A stretch of DNA of 64,000 nt from contig CM061233.1 in assembly GCA_030844895.1 (NCBI GenBank), positions 29,198,310 through 29,262,309 of the forward strand, given 5' to 3'. Under the pieces are notes generated by a model, which did no database searches, had not been told where the DNA came from, and saw only the letters and a list, made by a program, of their open reading frames with translations. The position numbers and the translations under genes were made by a program. The DNA is from Ambrosia x helenae. Its lineage: Eukaryota; Streptophyta; Magnoliopsida; Asterales; Asteraceae. Positions within the stretch are counted from its first letter, which is position 1, and the number at the start of each line of letters is the position of its first letter. Shown here piece by piece: positions 23,357 to 34,761 of this stretch.

Positions 23357-26007
23357 TAATAATAATAATAATTAATAATAATATAAAAAAAATGATGACT
23401 AGAACCGTGACTTATGGCCCAAAGCCCACCAAGCAAAATTGATATTAGAAAAATAGGGTTCAAGGTGAAGGGGATTTGATATATATTAATTTCGAAGGGG
23501 GCTGCTGCGTACAGGGAGAACATCGAAGGAACAAAAGAAGCTTGAAGGCATGCTTCATATTTTGAAGCATTAAGACAATTAATATTTCTATATTTTTCGT
23601 AAGCTTTATTCTATTGTTTTGTTTTATATTTATTTTGGTTGTTCTAACCGTCATGTCTGGCTAGTTTTAATACTAGGTTTGTTTGATTTGATTCATAAAC
23701 TTATGTGAAACGGTTATGAGATCCATTTATTTTAGTGGTTTGTTTGTGTAATTCTTGTTCTTAATACGGATTCAATCTGGAAAAATATTATATGGTTAAT
23801 AAACCTGATCAACTTATTAATTTTTCTAATAAAGTTCATCAATATTTAAAACCTTAATCAAGTTTTAGTTTTTGATACAAGGAACAAATAATATTTTGTA
23901 TTTGTCTAAGAACCCAAAAATATTATAGATTCACATATATGCACTCTTGGGGTTAATTGATGATGGTGAAAGTACTCAGGGTCAAGTACCTTTACAAGAC
24001 TAAATCTTGTTTATGTACACAAGGTCAAAAATGTAATCAATCTTGGGGTTAAGCCGACTTAGATTTCGTACACGGGGTCAAAAATATTTTTTCCCAATTT
24101 TATTTGCCTATTAGGTAAGTAAATATATAATTGGCTCATAAAAAACAAGATTAGATATTGTTCTTTGTTTAAAAATTTTAGTGATGTGCTCCTTTTGGTT
24201 TACATTTTTGAACTTACACATAGATTTTCTTGTTAAAGATTATGCTATTATCTTTGTGAAAATGAACAAGTTGAAGGGTAGATGATATTCCAACTTTTAG
24301 AAGACTTAATAGAGATGTCCACAATGCAAAACCGTGAAGACGTCTTTGGTAATATAGAAAGAATGCAAGCATTCTTGAGTAAGGAATGTAAAATCTATCT
24401 ACCTTTACAAGGCCTTTAAGTGCTTAATCACTTCATTTTAGCATCTTTTCAAATAATTAATTTAATGGCTTATTTGTTTATATGGTATGTGTTTACTTTC
24501 AGCAAGCCAGAATTATTTGGAAGAGATAAGCTTGTGATGTTAAGGACTTGTAATTAACTTCTTCGTCAGTTGTCAAAGGTATTTCATTCAACTATCCAAA
24601 ACAATCCAATAATAATTTAAATACATCTTAATACTCGTTATTTCCAACACTTTTTATTATTGATGCATTTTTTAGGCAAATGATGTGGAGTTTTGTGGAC
24701 GAATCATAACAATTCTTGCTAATTTTTTCTCTATATTTTGAGCGTTTGGGTAATTATTCTTAGTTTTATTTTTGCTACTATACCTTCTCCTCCATTTTAT
24801 AATACCACGTTTAAAATGAGACAAAATATGATAAGCAAGCATCATAGTAAGAACCATAGTTTAAACAAACGGCCGAGTCACGCGCCTCGAGGTGAGGCGG
24901 CCAGAAAACGAGTATTGTGACCAAAAACAGTATGATGTATGTTTTTTTTTTTTATGTTTTTTGATGAATCTGGTGATGAAATTAGTTAGCAAGCAATGTG
25001 ATTAATATATAGTCATATAAATATGGAATTATTTTATTAGCATTATTTTGAAATTCTTACTTTTAGGTGTTACGTGGGGATAATAGTTCTCTTGCAAATG
25101 ACATCCGGAAAGAGATGAAGGTAAATTATTTTTTAAGAAGGTCAGAACTTGAATATTCCAATCTTTTTTTTTCCTAAAATTTGTACTTCTGTCTATTGTA
25201 AATGACTTTACAGGCACTGAATAGTAAACTGTTGAAGGTTAAAGACAGAAACACAAAAAGGGACATAAGGAAGGAGCTCAAGATGCTTTCTAAAGAAGAA
25301 CGCTAGAGACAGCAACCGGTTGTGACAGATGTTATAAAAAACGCAGATGTCGTTTTAATTACTCTCACCGGTTCATTGTCAAGAAAAATTAGATGGAACT
25401 TCATTTGATCTTGTGATAAATGATGAAGCGACTTAAGCACTTTTAACATCAAGATGCTAGTTTAATTTTCTATCTCGATTTTTAGGTGTATTTTTCTTGT
25501 ATGTAATTCATTAATTTGGTCGCTTATGTTTCTATAACTGTTTTTGTATTTGTTTGTATACATTTAAAAATTATTATTTAAATAAATCGTGGTTATTATC
25601 CACACATTTGAATATTTTACCAATACATGAATATATATTATTTCTACACATGTTAAGATCAATGTCTACATATGTTAAGATCAATATCTACACATCCTTT
25701 ACATTTACCTACACATGATTAGCTGTCATGTTGGATGCCACGTCAGCTGCCACGTCATACCTCAATCTAACAAGTTGTTATTCTTTTACCAACACATATA
25801 TATTAGTTTTAGCCACACATATATGTGTAGGTATAGCTTGCTATATACCTACACATAATAAATGTGTAGGTAATGATCAATATCTACAGTGCTGAGTCTA
25901 CACATCATAACACTTAATTTATGTGTAGGTAAACATAACTACTAACACATTATATGGTTTTTCCTACACATACTATGTGTGGGTAAATACCCAAATTTCT
26001 TGTAGTG
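22178..26007. mobile_element. CACTA (En/Spm) transposon, non-autonomous, with captured gene fragment
   Basis: Ends are CACTACAAGAAATTGGG and the inverse CCCAAATTTCTTGTAGTG. The 3-bp duplication TGC occurs at 22175-22177 and 26008-26010. Subterminal regions (22200-22860 and 25590-25990) are packed with variants of CCTACACATGTG in both orientations, the usual transposase-binding repeats of this superfamily. At 3.8 kb it contains no recognisable transposase. The interior holds unidentified sequence around 23090-23690, an AAT microsatellite (23320-23380) and exon fragments of a helicase gene at 25067-25440. Confidence 0.93.
25067..25440 (+). pseudogene. Captured exon fragments of a SMUBP-2/IGHMBP2-like SF1 helicase inside the CACTA element
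   Basis: After an AG acceptor at 25065-25066, exon a (25067-25120) encodes VLRGDNSSLANDIRKEMK. It is followed by a GT donor, an intron (25121-25213) and exon b from 25214, which encodes ALNSKLLKVKDRNTKRDI, an in-frame TAG at about 25304 and then VTDVIKNADVVLITLTG. After a frame change near 25390 the next frame reads FDLVINDEA, a Walker B-like DEAx box. This is the middle of the P-loop helicase domain of plant SMUBP-2/IGHMBP2-like proteins (At5g35970-like in my recall). Exon borders survive, so genomic DNA rather than cDNA was captured. The nonsense codon, frameshift and missing Walker A make it non-functional as a helicase. Confidence 0.8.
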
Positions 26008-26010
26008 TGC

Positions 26011-26257
26011 AAAATGACTTAACAATATTAACCCTTATTCCTCAATAGATCTGGTTCATTACCAGAAGCCTCCCGAAAGATTTGTGAATGCCCAGAAGCA
26101 TTCAAAGATCTCGTACACTACCATAAACATGTCACCCAGATCAGGTCCACGCTAGAAACCTTAGTTGAAATCTAGTTTGGATATTAGAAAACCGAAAGAT
26201 TCGTTTCACTACCAGAAACAGAACCTTGGATCTATTTGGGAATGACCAGAAGTCGTT
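26011..26257. other. Spacer between CACTA element and solo LTR with short ACCAGAAG-type repeats
   Basis: The phrase ACCAGAAGC/ACCAGAAAC recurs irregularly four to five times, spaced 40-90 bases. No gene seen. Confidence 0.35.
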
Positions 26258-27422
26258 CGAACTGTCACACCCTCAAAATCCACTTGCGGAGTTTTACCGC
26301 GAGGCGCATGACAAACCAGGATCCAAACCAACGATCACAATAAACAAGTCTAAATGAATTAAAATGTAATTCCAAAACACAGTTTAATATTCCCGTTTAC
26401 AGCGGAAGCTTATTCAAATGAAATCCATCATAAATAAATCAAGTTCAATGTTTGTGAAATCATGCAACTCTATCTAGACGCCGTGCAGACGCGTGCGCCC
26501 TAGTTCCGTTGTGCTACCTTAGCGACCTGAGAAAACATGTAAAAGTTTACGTCAGCACAAAAATGCTGGTGAGTTTACAGGTTTGCAGTTCAAGTACCAA
26601 GTCCACCTGTCCATACTATAACAAATAGAAAACCAGTATACGCTAGCTAGGCGTACGTTTTGTTACTACCACGATTGGAAAACCATTACTAACTCGAATA
26701 CCAAAAGTATGCCCGATGTATGTTCCTGCTGTTCCTGTTGTTCCTGTTTGAGACAATATGCACCCGCCGACCCTCCAAGTCGACGAGCGGGGTTGGTCAC
26801 TCCCAATAGCGCTATTCACATTTCCCCGTTGTGCAAACCCGCACATTCATGGTTCCCCCAGGGACTTCCAAAGATCGTGTAGTACACAGTGTAAACCCAT
26901 AGTATGACAGTAGTTCCCAAATATAGTTTTTAACACATGTTTTCTCCCCGAAAGTATAAACCAGTTTAAAAGAGGGGCCGTAAACTCACCTTAAGTTCCG
27001 TTACTCCTTAACCCGAGTAAACTCAGCTGCTATGCTAGTCCCGTAAAGCGGCGACCTAACATACGACAGTTACAAGTACTTAGACTAATAACCCGCAGGT
27101 TAATTAGTCCCTAGATGTCCAGACCATAACCAAGTTCGTTTGAAAACACCGTGACTGTTTAACCGACCCAAAGTACAAGACTCGACATCCCATTGGTGAC
27201 CCGAGACTCCCCGTGTTATGTTTACGCTCCAAAACATACAATAACGCAAGTACACTTAACATACGTTAACGCACAACAAGTTATAGCACATAGTTCACGT
27301 ATCACCGAAATACATCCAAATATATGTTACCAAGTTAATAAACATGTTACGGGGTTCCTAGCATGTTACTACATGTTAAATCGGGTCTCGGAATGCTAAT
27401 TTACACTTACAGCAGCAGTACA

Positions 27423-27655
27423 CGCGATTAGGGAGGCTAATCGCATGAAATGTCACACGATTTGGGCTAATCGCCCTTAATGTCATGCGATCAGGGCTAC
27501 TCGCCCCAGATGGCATGCGAGTGGGCTACTCGTCCCTGATGGCATGCGAGTGGGGCTACTCGCCCCTAATTTCATGCGAGTGGGGCTACTCGCCCCTAAT
27601 TTCATGCGAGTGGGGGCTACTCGCCCTAACACAGGCGATTAGCAAGGCTACTCGC
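27423..27655. repeat. Tandem array of hairpin-forming units (GCGAG...CTCGC / GCGATT...AATCGC)
   Basis: About seven units of roughly 35-38 bases each contain a short inverted repeat, such as ATGCGAGTGGGGCTACTCGC, with variants in which GCGATTAGG pairs with CTAATCGC. The middle units are nearly identical; outer units diverge. A related cluster lies at 28311-28476. Confidence 0.85.
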
Positions 27656-28310
27656 CTGTAACCTTGTTGTTCCGGTTTTTCGCGCGTTTAACGCTCCAAA
27701 TCAGATCCAGAACGTGTGTAACTACCCAATATCATCCCAAACACTATCCTAAACATGTTTAACCCAAAACCCTTCGTTCAACCTCGTAAAATCAGTCATG
27801 CATGCAACCAAAGCAATCCAAACACCATTCACATAGCATGTAACATTCAATTAACGCATGTAATCATAACCCTATTATCCAATTACTGAGATTTCTATCA
27901 TCATACTAACAATATTAATTCTGACCTAGCATGATAACACATCAAAACATCATCAAGATTCATAAAAATCCTATCTTTCTAATCATACATACCCATAACG
28001 CATGTTTATTAGTTATAATCCGATTAACAACCCTTATTGACGATTTTCAGAAAGCTTTTTCGTTTATGAACAGGTCTGGACCATTAGGGATTGATTAAAA
28101 ACGTTTAGAAAGTGTTATGGATGAGAATCAAACCTTGGAATTGTAAAAGAATGATGGTTAGACCTTGAAACCTTGTGTTTTTGATCAAAATCGCCTTCCA
28201 GAGGTTGTTTAAGTGTTTGGGGCGGTTATGGGACGACTAGGGTTGATATTAGGGAGTTTAGGAGGTTAAGTATTGTATTTATAGGCGTTTCTAGTCGTTC
28301 CAGCACGTTA

Positions 28311-28476
28311 CATGCGATTGTGCAGCAGTTCATGCGATTAGGGCTGCTAATCGCATGAATGAGCATGCGATTGGGCCTACTCGCCCCTAACATCACACGA
28401 GTAGGGGCCTAATCGCCCCTATGTCCCTCTACTCGCCTCCCCTATGGGCGATTAGGCTTCCTAATCGCCTGTAGGG
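28311..28476. repeat. Second cluster of GCGATT/AATCGC palindromic units
   Basis: Units such as ATGCGATTAGGGCTGCTAATCGCAT (inverted arms GCGATTAG/CTAATCGC) repeat about four to five times near the TATA-like box of the solo LTR. They are the same kind as the array at 27423-27655 but not in strict tandem. Confidence 0.75.
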
Positions 28477-28865
28477 GTTCCTTTTGTGTGTTTTGCGCGT
28501 TAAACCCCGTTTTAACATATGTTACCCCATATTAATGTACCGACAAGTCACATAATGATTGTAAACACATAACACAAGTAAATACACATATTTTACACTC
28601 GTTCACCAATTCCCGGGACTCGAGACTCGTACGTTCCGTATGCCCTGACGATCCTACAAATCGTCACCGTTTGGACCCTTGGTTAAGGACTGACATCTAA
28701 CGAACCTCTAGACCAATATCCAATGATCTTCTAGACTAACCAGTAGTTCCCGAACCATAACCCGACTTAACTAACCCAGTTAAGTACAATATACGCGTGA
28801 CTCGCTAAGGTAGACTTTCATCTAGACAACGTTGTTAACCAGAATTTGCCAGGTGTCACACGAAC

Positions 28866-31189
28866 CTTGTGATAGTTTTAGTTGAGTTTAGGTTAATTTA
28901 AGGATTTGTTGAGTTAATTAAGTTAGACTTTACTTGTCACAAAGGATGAACAACCAAGAATTCGTAAAAACATAATCACATAAAATAACTAAAAATAAAC
29001 TACTAATATTATATATTAATTATGATTAATTCAAGAGTTTAGAGAACACTAGATGAATTTAACCATATAAAGATGACGAAACTAAAACATAATAGCCTTC
29101 CACTTATAGACAAGCTTCTAACCATCACGAACATGTATGTATGAAGTGATTCTCACGAGCCTTGATTATTCATGCAAAAAAAATTAGTCATACGATGCCA
29201 TTTCTTCATTTAAACAACTAGATAAGAAAGTTCTTACCCTTGGGAAGTGCTTGGTTGACCAAAAGGCCTTTATAGAGGTCCGTAAATAGGTGGAAAATGG
29301 CACACTTTACGAGGTGAAGGCTGGTGCTAATTATAAACAGATTCTAGCTGTTAAGCAAGCCCATGCATATAGGTGCACAACCTTGCATATCAGACAACAC
29401 GACAGACACGTGTCTAGACAAGACAGAAAAACAGGTAAAGATGTCTATCGACAAACACGTGTCTTCATTCATAAGCTTTCATGCTTTGTCTCATATTTAA
29501 GGTTATAATCGCTTTTGTCATATTTTCTTTCCCAGGGAGGTCTTTAATACATATTTAGCATGTATAATATTTAGGAGTTTTGGGAATCTTTGTTTTGCAA
29601 CGTATTTGCCCAATTATTGCTTCTTTTCACCTTGGAGTTTCAAATTCCTGAAAATCACAATTAGAAACGATTATGTTAGATAGGTTCTAATTAGACATAT
29701 ATATGCATGCAAAATATGTGTAATATGATAACATATCAACTATTAATATCAAACAAATTATTAGAAGAAAAATGAATATGTATTATTAAATGTCAAATAT
29801 ATGTAAAAATTGAATAAAAGAACTTTCAAATTAAAATATCAAATTCAACTGGTTAACTAAAACTAATTGTTATCTGACATGTTCTGACCACAAACTGTTT
29901 AGACCCGAACTCGTAGCGACTTAAACAAATATAATCCTTTTTGTGTGACATATTTGGCACGACATGTTGTCAGACCCGACCCAACGAATAAATATTTTTA
30001 AAAACCAAACGTATTATTAAAAGAAAAATGAATAAGAGAGAAATATATTTGTCATAACTAGAAACTAGTGGGTTTACCCACACGTTGTAGTGGGATTTAA
30101 AAATAGATTGCAATACAACATCATGATATTGTACAAAACTTGAGATTGTTGATTTAATTGTACAAATGTTGGGCTTTTGAAATAGTCCTTCTGAAATTTA
30201 TACTCAAAGGCTCAAAGTTGATTGGACAAACTTACCATTTCTCATCTAATATGAACACGATTTTACATGTATTAATATAGTAAAATCAAATGTAAAGTGT
30301 TTAATATGTAATTCTCACCATATCTTAAAGCTTGCTCAAAGTTATTTCATTATTCATTTACAAAGAAGACACGTTTACTAAATTTTTAGATGCGTTTAAA
30401 CATATATCAGATCACCCTTGGGCCTTGGGATTAATTTTATGAATTTTTAATATGTTTTCCTTAGTTGGATATCTGCTTATTTGGTTGACACTAAAAGAAG
30501 ACCAATGAAATATTTTAATAAATGAAGAACAAACAAACTTGTTTATGAACTTTTTGTAGATCAAGAAAAACCATGCTTAGATTAAAAAACAATACTGCTT
30601 CAACATATTAACATATGGATAGTGAAAATAAAAGTCAAAAACTACAATTACATAAAAGAGTGTAAATTATACTGTTAATAGAAACCTACAAATCAAGAAA
30701 GAAGGGTTTCAAATTTCAAACAGACATGAGTGCATCCGTTAATTACAAAATCCATAAGCATGAACGTCGAGTAAAGAAGGTCAAAATGCGAAGCCCAATT
30801 TAATAAACAACACTATTAGAATACGCAAACAAACTGAGCAACTGATGACTGAGTGTAAACGTGAAGAACTACACGTTATTTATCTGACTATTTCCATGTA
30901 TCCAAATAAAACATGGTTTGATCCACATATCATTAAAGTAATAAGACAATTAGAAACTTCTAGATCCTTAAAAACATAAGAAGACCATATCATCTACATA
31001 GCAACTTCTTCACTACTTTGAATGTTAACACCTGCAAATAAACTAAGTAAGCAATTATGCATTAAAATAAAAAAAGGTAATAAAAAGATATGACAATAAT
31101 AACACAAGAAACACATTATAGATAATTATAAAATATAATCGGTTTGCTCCAAACGGGTAACTTCGATTAGCTTAGTTAAAACATTTTTA
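28866..31189. other. AT-rich spacer; probable minus-strand Helitron 3' end at 30065-30094
   Basis: On the minus strand a hairpin (CCCAC…GTGGG, 30077-30094) is followed eight bases later by CTAG at 30065-30068 and then T, the expected Helitron 3' end. Its 5' end was not located. The open frame at 29290-29508 has no domain features. Nothing else supported. Confidence 0.4.
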
Positions 31190-32336
31190 TCTATACTACT
31201 ATATAATAGGTTCTGGATGGGCAAGATAGTAATTTTTATTTAATTTTAAGATACATAAAAACATTGTTTTTTGCATTTGGTTCAAGTGTTAATGCATAAA
31301 TAATTTCTCATTTACAATATTGTCCCTCTACATTTTAGCATTTAATAATGGAGTGTAATAAATGACAAACAATAATGAAGTGTTATTACATCTAGCATTT
31401 ATATTTATAATGCAATAGTATTTTATAAAAGCTTGTAAAAAAAAACTTATTAACTTATACTAAAAATAATACATAAAAATCTGACTAACATATTCAAACT
31501 CAAATAAAATAAATAGGCATCGTCCCATTCGTGACTGACTAGGTCATTAGGAAAACCAAAATAATTGTCAAACAAGAATACATGATGACTTTTATTTTCA
31601 AAGTACAATAATTAAATAACTTATTAACTTATACTAAAAATAATACTTAAAAATTTGACTAACATATTTAAACTCAAATAAAAGAGATATGCATCGTCCC
31701 ATTTGTGACTGACTCGGTCATTGGCAAAACCAAAATAATTGTCAAACAAGAATACATGATGACTTTTAGTTTAAAAGTTATTGTATATGTAATAAAAGTT
31801 TACGTTTAAAAATTACAATCAGACAAATGTTGTGTTAATCAAGAGCAACATCATGGCTATTATGTTAATCAAGAGCAACTTAATGGTTTCTTTGATCAAA
31901 TGTCATGGTTTCTTTGATCTGCGCATCCAACACAAACTTCTCCTTCACACCTATGGGTGTCCCATTAGACGAAACAATCACCAACATGAGTAATGACATA
32001 TATACGTTCGGAACATATTCGGGATATACCACAAAATCGACCGGTTAGTACTACGGGATGGCAAACCCATCCCACACACCATTCTTTATTTTTTATGGCT
32101 TCATTTAGAGAATTTAGCTACTTTTTTTTTGTAGAGACTGAAATCTTGTCTTCTGATTCAAGTTTTCAGTATTCTCCCGCATCATTTTTTATTTTTTATT
32201 TGTGCTTTCAATATCAAAGGACTTCCACCAAAATAACTGTCACACAAGAATACATGATGACTTTTATTTAAAATTATTATATATGTAATAAAAGTTTAAG
32301 GGTGCAGCCCCGCCGCAACGCGTGGGTTCCTGCTAG
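31190..32336 (+). mobile_element. Non-autonomous Helitron
   Basis: The 5' end TCTATACTACTATATAATA is preceded by A. The 3' end has a GC-rich hairpin (CCCCGCCGCAACGCGTGGG) and CTAG followed by T. This fits the A^T target and TC...CTRR termini of rolling-circle Helitrons. A 177-base unit is duplicated in tandem (about 31443-31616 and 31620-31795), and its last 70 bases occur a third time at 32231-32300. No Rep/helicase coding is present. The same 5' end type occurs at 63585. Confidence 0.8.
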
Positions 32337-34300
32337 TGATAGCTAGTAAATGTTGAAACTCTACATTATTCTAGAACAACTTTACTTAGAGTAAAATAAT
32401 ATTACTTCAATATCTCAAAGTTGTGACAGTTACATTCTACAATTCCATACAATTGAAAGTATCTCCACCATGACAACAAGGATCGAAACAATTCAATGCA
32501 CCATTTATCATTTTCTTGTACAATTGTCATGTGATATATTTTTGCAGCACATTAATCAAAGAGTCTTAAAATACTACATAATATATATTGACATAATGAA
32601 GGAGATTAACAAACTCACATTGAACTTCAACTTATCAATTGCCCTATTATAATGTATAACTTCATGACTAATATAAGCCTATTAACAATATAGAGAGAAG
32701 AATGAGAGAGTGAGGTAATGTTTTCCTTATTGGTGTATCTTATAAAATACAAATGCCTCTTTATATATGCCTTTACATAAATACAAAAATAATAAAAATA
32801 TAGGAGTTAAACGTATGAAAAGTCATAAGCCCTTACAGAGTAATGCAAATATAGGTGTTAAACATATGGAGAGTCATCATATAAATGCATGTATGTGAAG
32901 AGTCACCTTGCATTACTTATTTGTATAATAATCATCAAAAGTTGTACTATAAGGGCATAAAAGTAAGAAAATGGATAAAATATAGAGATGTATTCTTGTG
33001 CCTCTTTATATGCCATCTTAAAAGTGTGGTCAAATTACAATTATATCAATCGAGTTTCTTTAATAAGGTATATAGATATAGATATATGTTAAAAAAACAA
33101 ACGTATTGTTAAAAGAAAAATTCAACTAATAAACACATGTTAAATATTATGTCATAAATAGAAATATATTTATCGATTTTTTGTCATTAAATATTATATC
33201 AACCGATATTTCATTAATTTCAAACGATGGACAAATGGTAAATGACAAATTGTTAGGCATCAAGACTTGTACTAAATGTATTACAGATTTTCTAAAGTAT
33301 CTTAAAAATAAAGATAAAATACACCAAAATAGATACATTAAAGGTACTAATATTTTGGACCCCTCTCTTGGTAGCAGGGCCATTAAATTAAACAAAAAGT
33401 AGACATAAAAACATTAACTACACATGCTCATGCGGTGTGTTAATGCGCAAAAGTTAGACTCAAGCATAAAACATATAAAAAATAACAAGTCAAGTTAGGA
33501 CCCGCATGTAGTGATGGAGCCGTTACCCGGGAAAAATATAGAGGTAAACATGTTGAACCACATACACGCGTTACTGTAATACACTACGTGTATGTCCCAA
33601 GCTAGGTCCTATAGTTACAACTTGTTAACTTGCAAAATTTAAACCTAAATGTAAAACAAATAATTTGCAAAAGATAAAAGAGAGTTCGATAGTTTTATCC
33701 GAATGATTGCCTTATTGATTTCACGACACGCAAACAAGTCTTAAGTCGGCAAAATTAAGATTTAACCTAATTTAAAGTTTGAAAACCCTACAATTCTTAA
33801 TATACAACTTCCAGACGAACATAGGAGAGGCAGGAGAAAAATTTTCAGCTGGAGAATACCATTCTACTTCAATTCTTCATGCAACCAAGGTCTAGCACAA
33901 AGATTGAGGCTTCTATGATGAGTATGCTAGGATAGATGTTTTGTAACTTCCTCCGGGTTTAGGGTTTGTCTTTTATACTTAGATTTTTTTAATTATATTT
34001 TTGGATCTATTCTGTTTTCAATATTGAGGAATAGTTTGGTGTGTTAGTTAACTTAAACGAGTTATTTGTTTTTCAAGTTTTTGTATTTGTCATTCGTATT
34101 CAATTTCCTTATATTGTGAAAGGTTTGGGTAATCAAACGGGGAAACTTAACACTTATAATTGGATAAATGAATCCTACGGGTTGGTATTAGAGCATCCAC
34201 AATACTAATCAAACAAATCACTCCAAATCGCACGTTATCATGCCACATCATTTCAAATCATAACCCACTTTTTTCCTCCAATCATAAACCATTCTAAGTC
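32337..34300. other. AT-rich spacer without recognisable gene
   Basis: Open frames at 32470-32652, 32885-33112 and 33147-33402 lack domain character and overlap on both strands. A GATATA run lies near 33070. Nothing supported. Confidence 0.45.
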
Positions 34301-34481
34301 TCCACTAAAAGTGCATATGGTTCTTATTATTGAATGAATGAAATTACAAAGGAGAGGATCATATTTATAGATCCCAAGAATAACAAACCCTAGCACAATA
34401 AATGGAAAGAGATAATTCTAGAACAAAGATAATATCTATCTCTAAATATATGTATAAATCAAATAATAATATCCGCTAATA

Positions 34482-34760
34482 GCCCCCCACAGTTTGATCG
34501 GTCATCGGACAAACGGTCAAACTGATTCGAAACGATTGAAACAACTGTCGAGAAAGTCCCTTCGTGAAAATATCAGCGTATTGATCAGAGGAGGGAACGT
34601 GAAAGACCCGAATATGACCAATGCGCACCTTTTCTCGAACAAAATGAATATCAATCTCAATATGCTTCGTCTGTTGATGTTGAACAGGATTATCTGACAA
34701 ATAAACGGCTGAAACGTTGTCACAATAAACCACTGTAGCCTGTCGCAAAGGAATATGTAA
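34482..34760 (-). pseudogene. Copia RNase H C-terminal remnant
   Basis: The frame reads RQATVVYCDNVSAVYLSDNP, then HIEIDIHFVREKVRIGHIRV and DQYADIFTKGLSRQLF. This is the conserved end of Copia RNase H (CDN, HIEID and ADIFTK motifs). It is joined directly to the integrase tail at about 34760-34770, so more than a kilobase of reverse transcriptase/RNase H is missing relative to complete Copia elements. Confidence 0.85.
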
Positions 34761-34761
34761 C

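Larger units (their letters stand above)
26263..28860 (-). mobile_element. Solo LTR, family 1 copy B (TSD CGAAC)
   Basis: The segment begins TGTCACACCC and ends GGTGTCACA. CGAAC flanks it at 26258-26262 and 28861-28865. It shares blocks with the solo LTR at 14692-17708 and has a TATA-like box on the minus strand (GCCTATAAATA, about 28274-28284). It differs from copy A by two clusters of palindromic repeats (27423-27655 and 28311-28476). No internal region or partner LTR is present. The open frame at 27193-27399 is not coding. Confidence 0.9.

Noticed and set aside
27423..27655. CRISPR-like regularly spaced palindromic units
   Set aside because: The setting is a plant LTR, there are no unique spacers, and the repeats are imperfect and adjacent; it is a tandem minisatellite.
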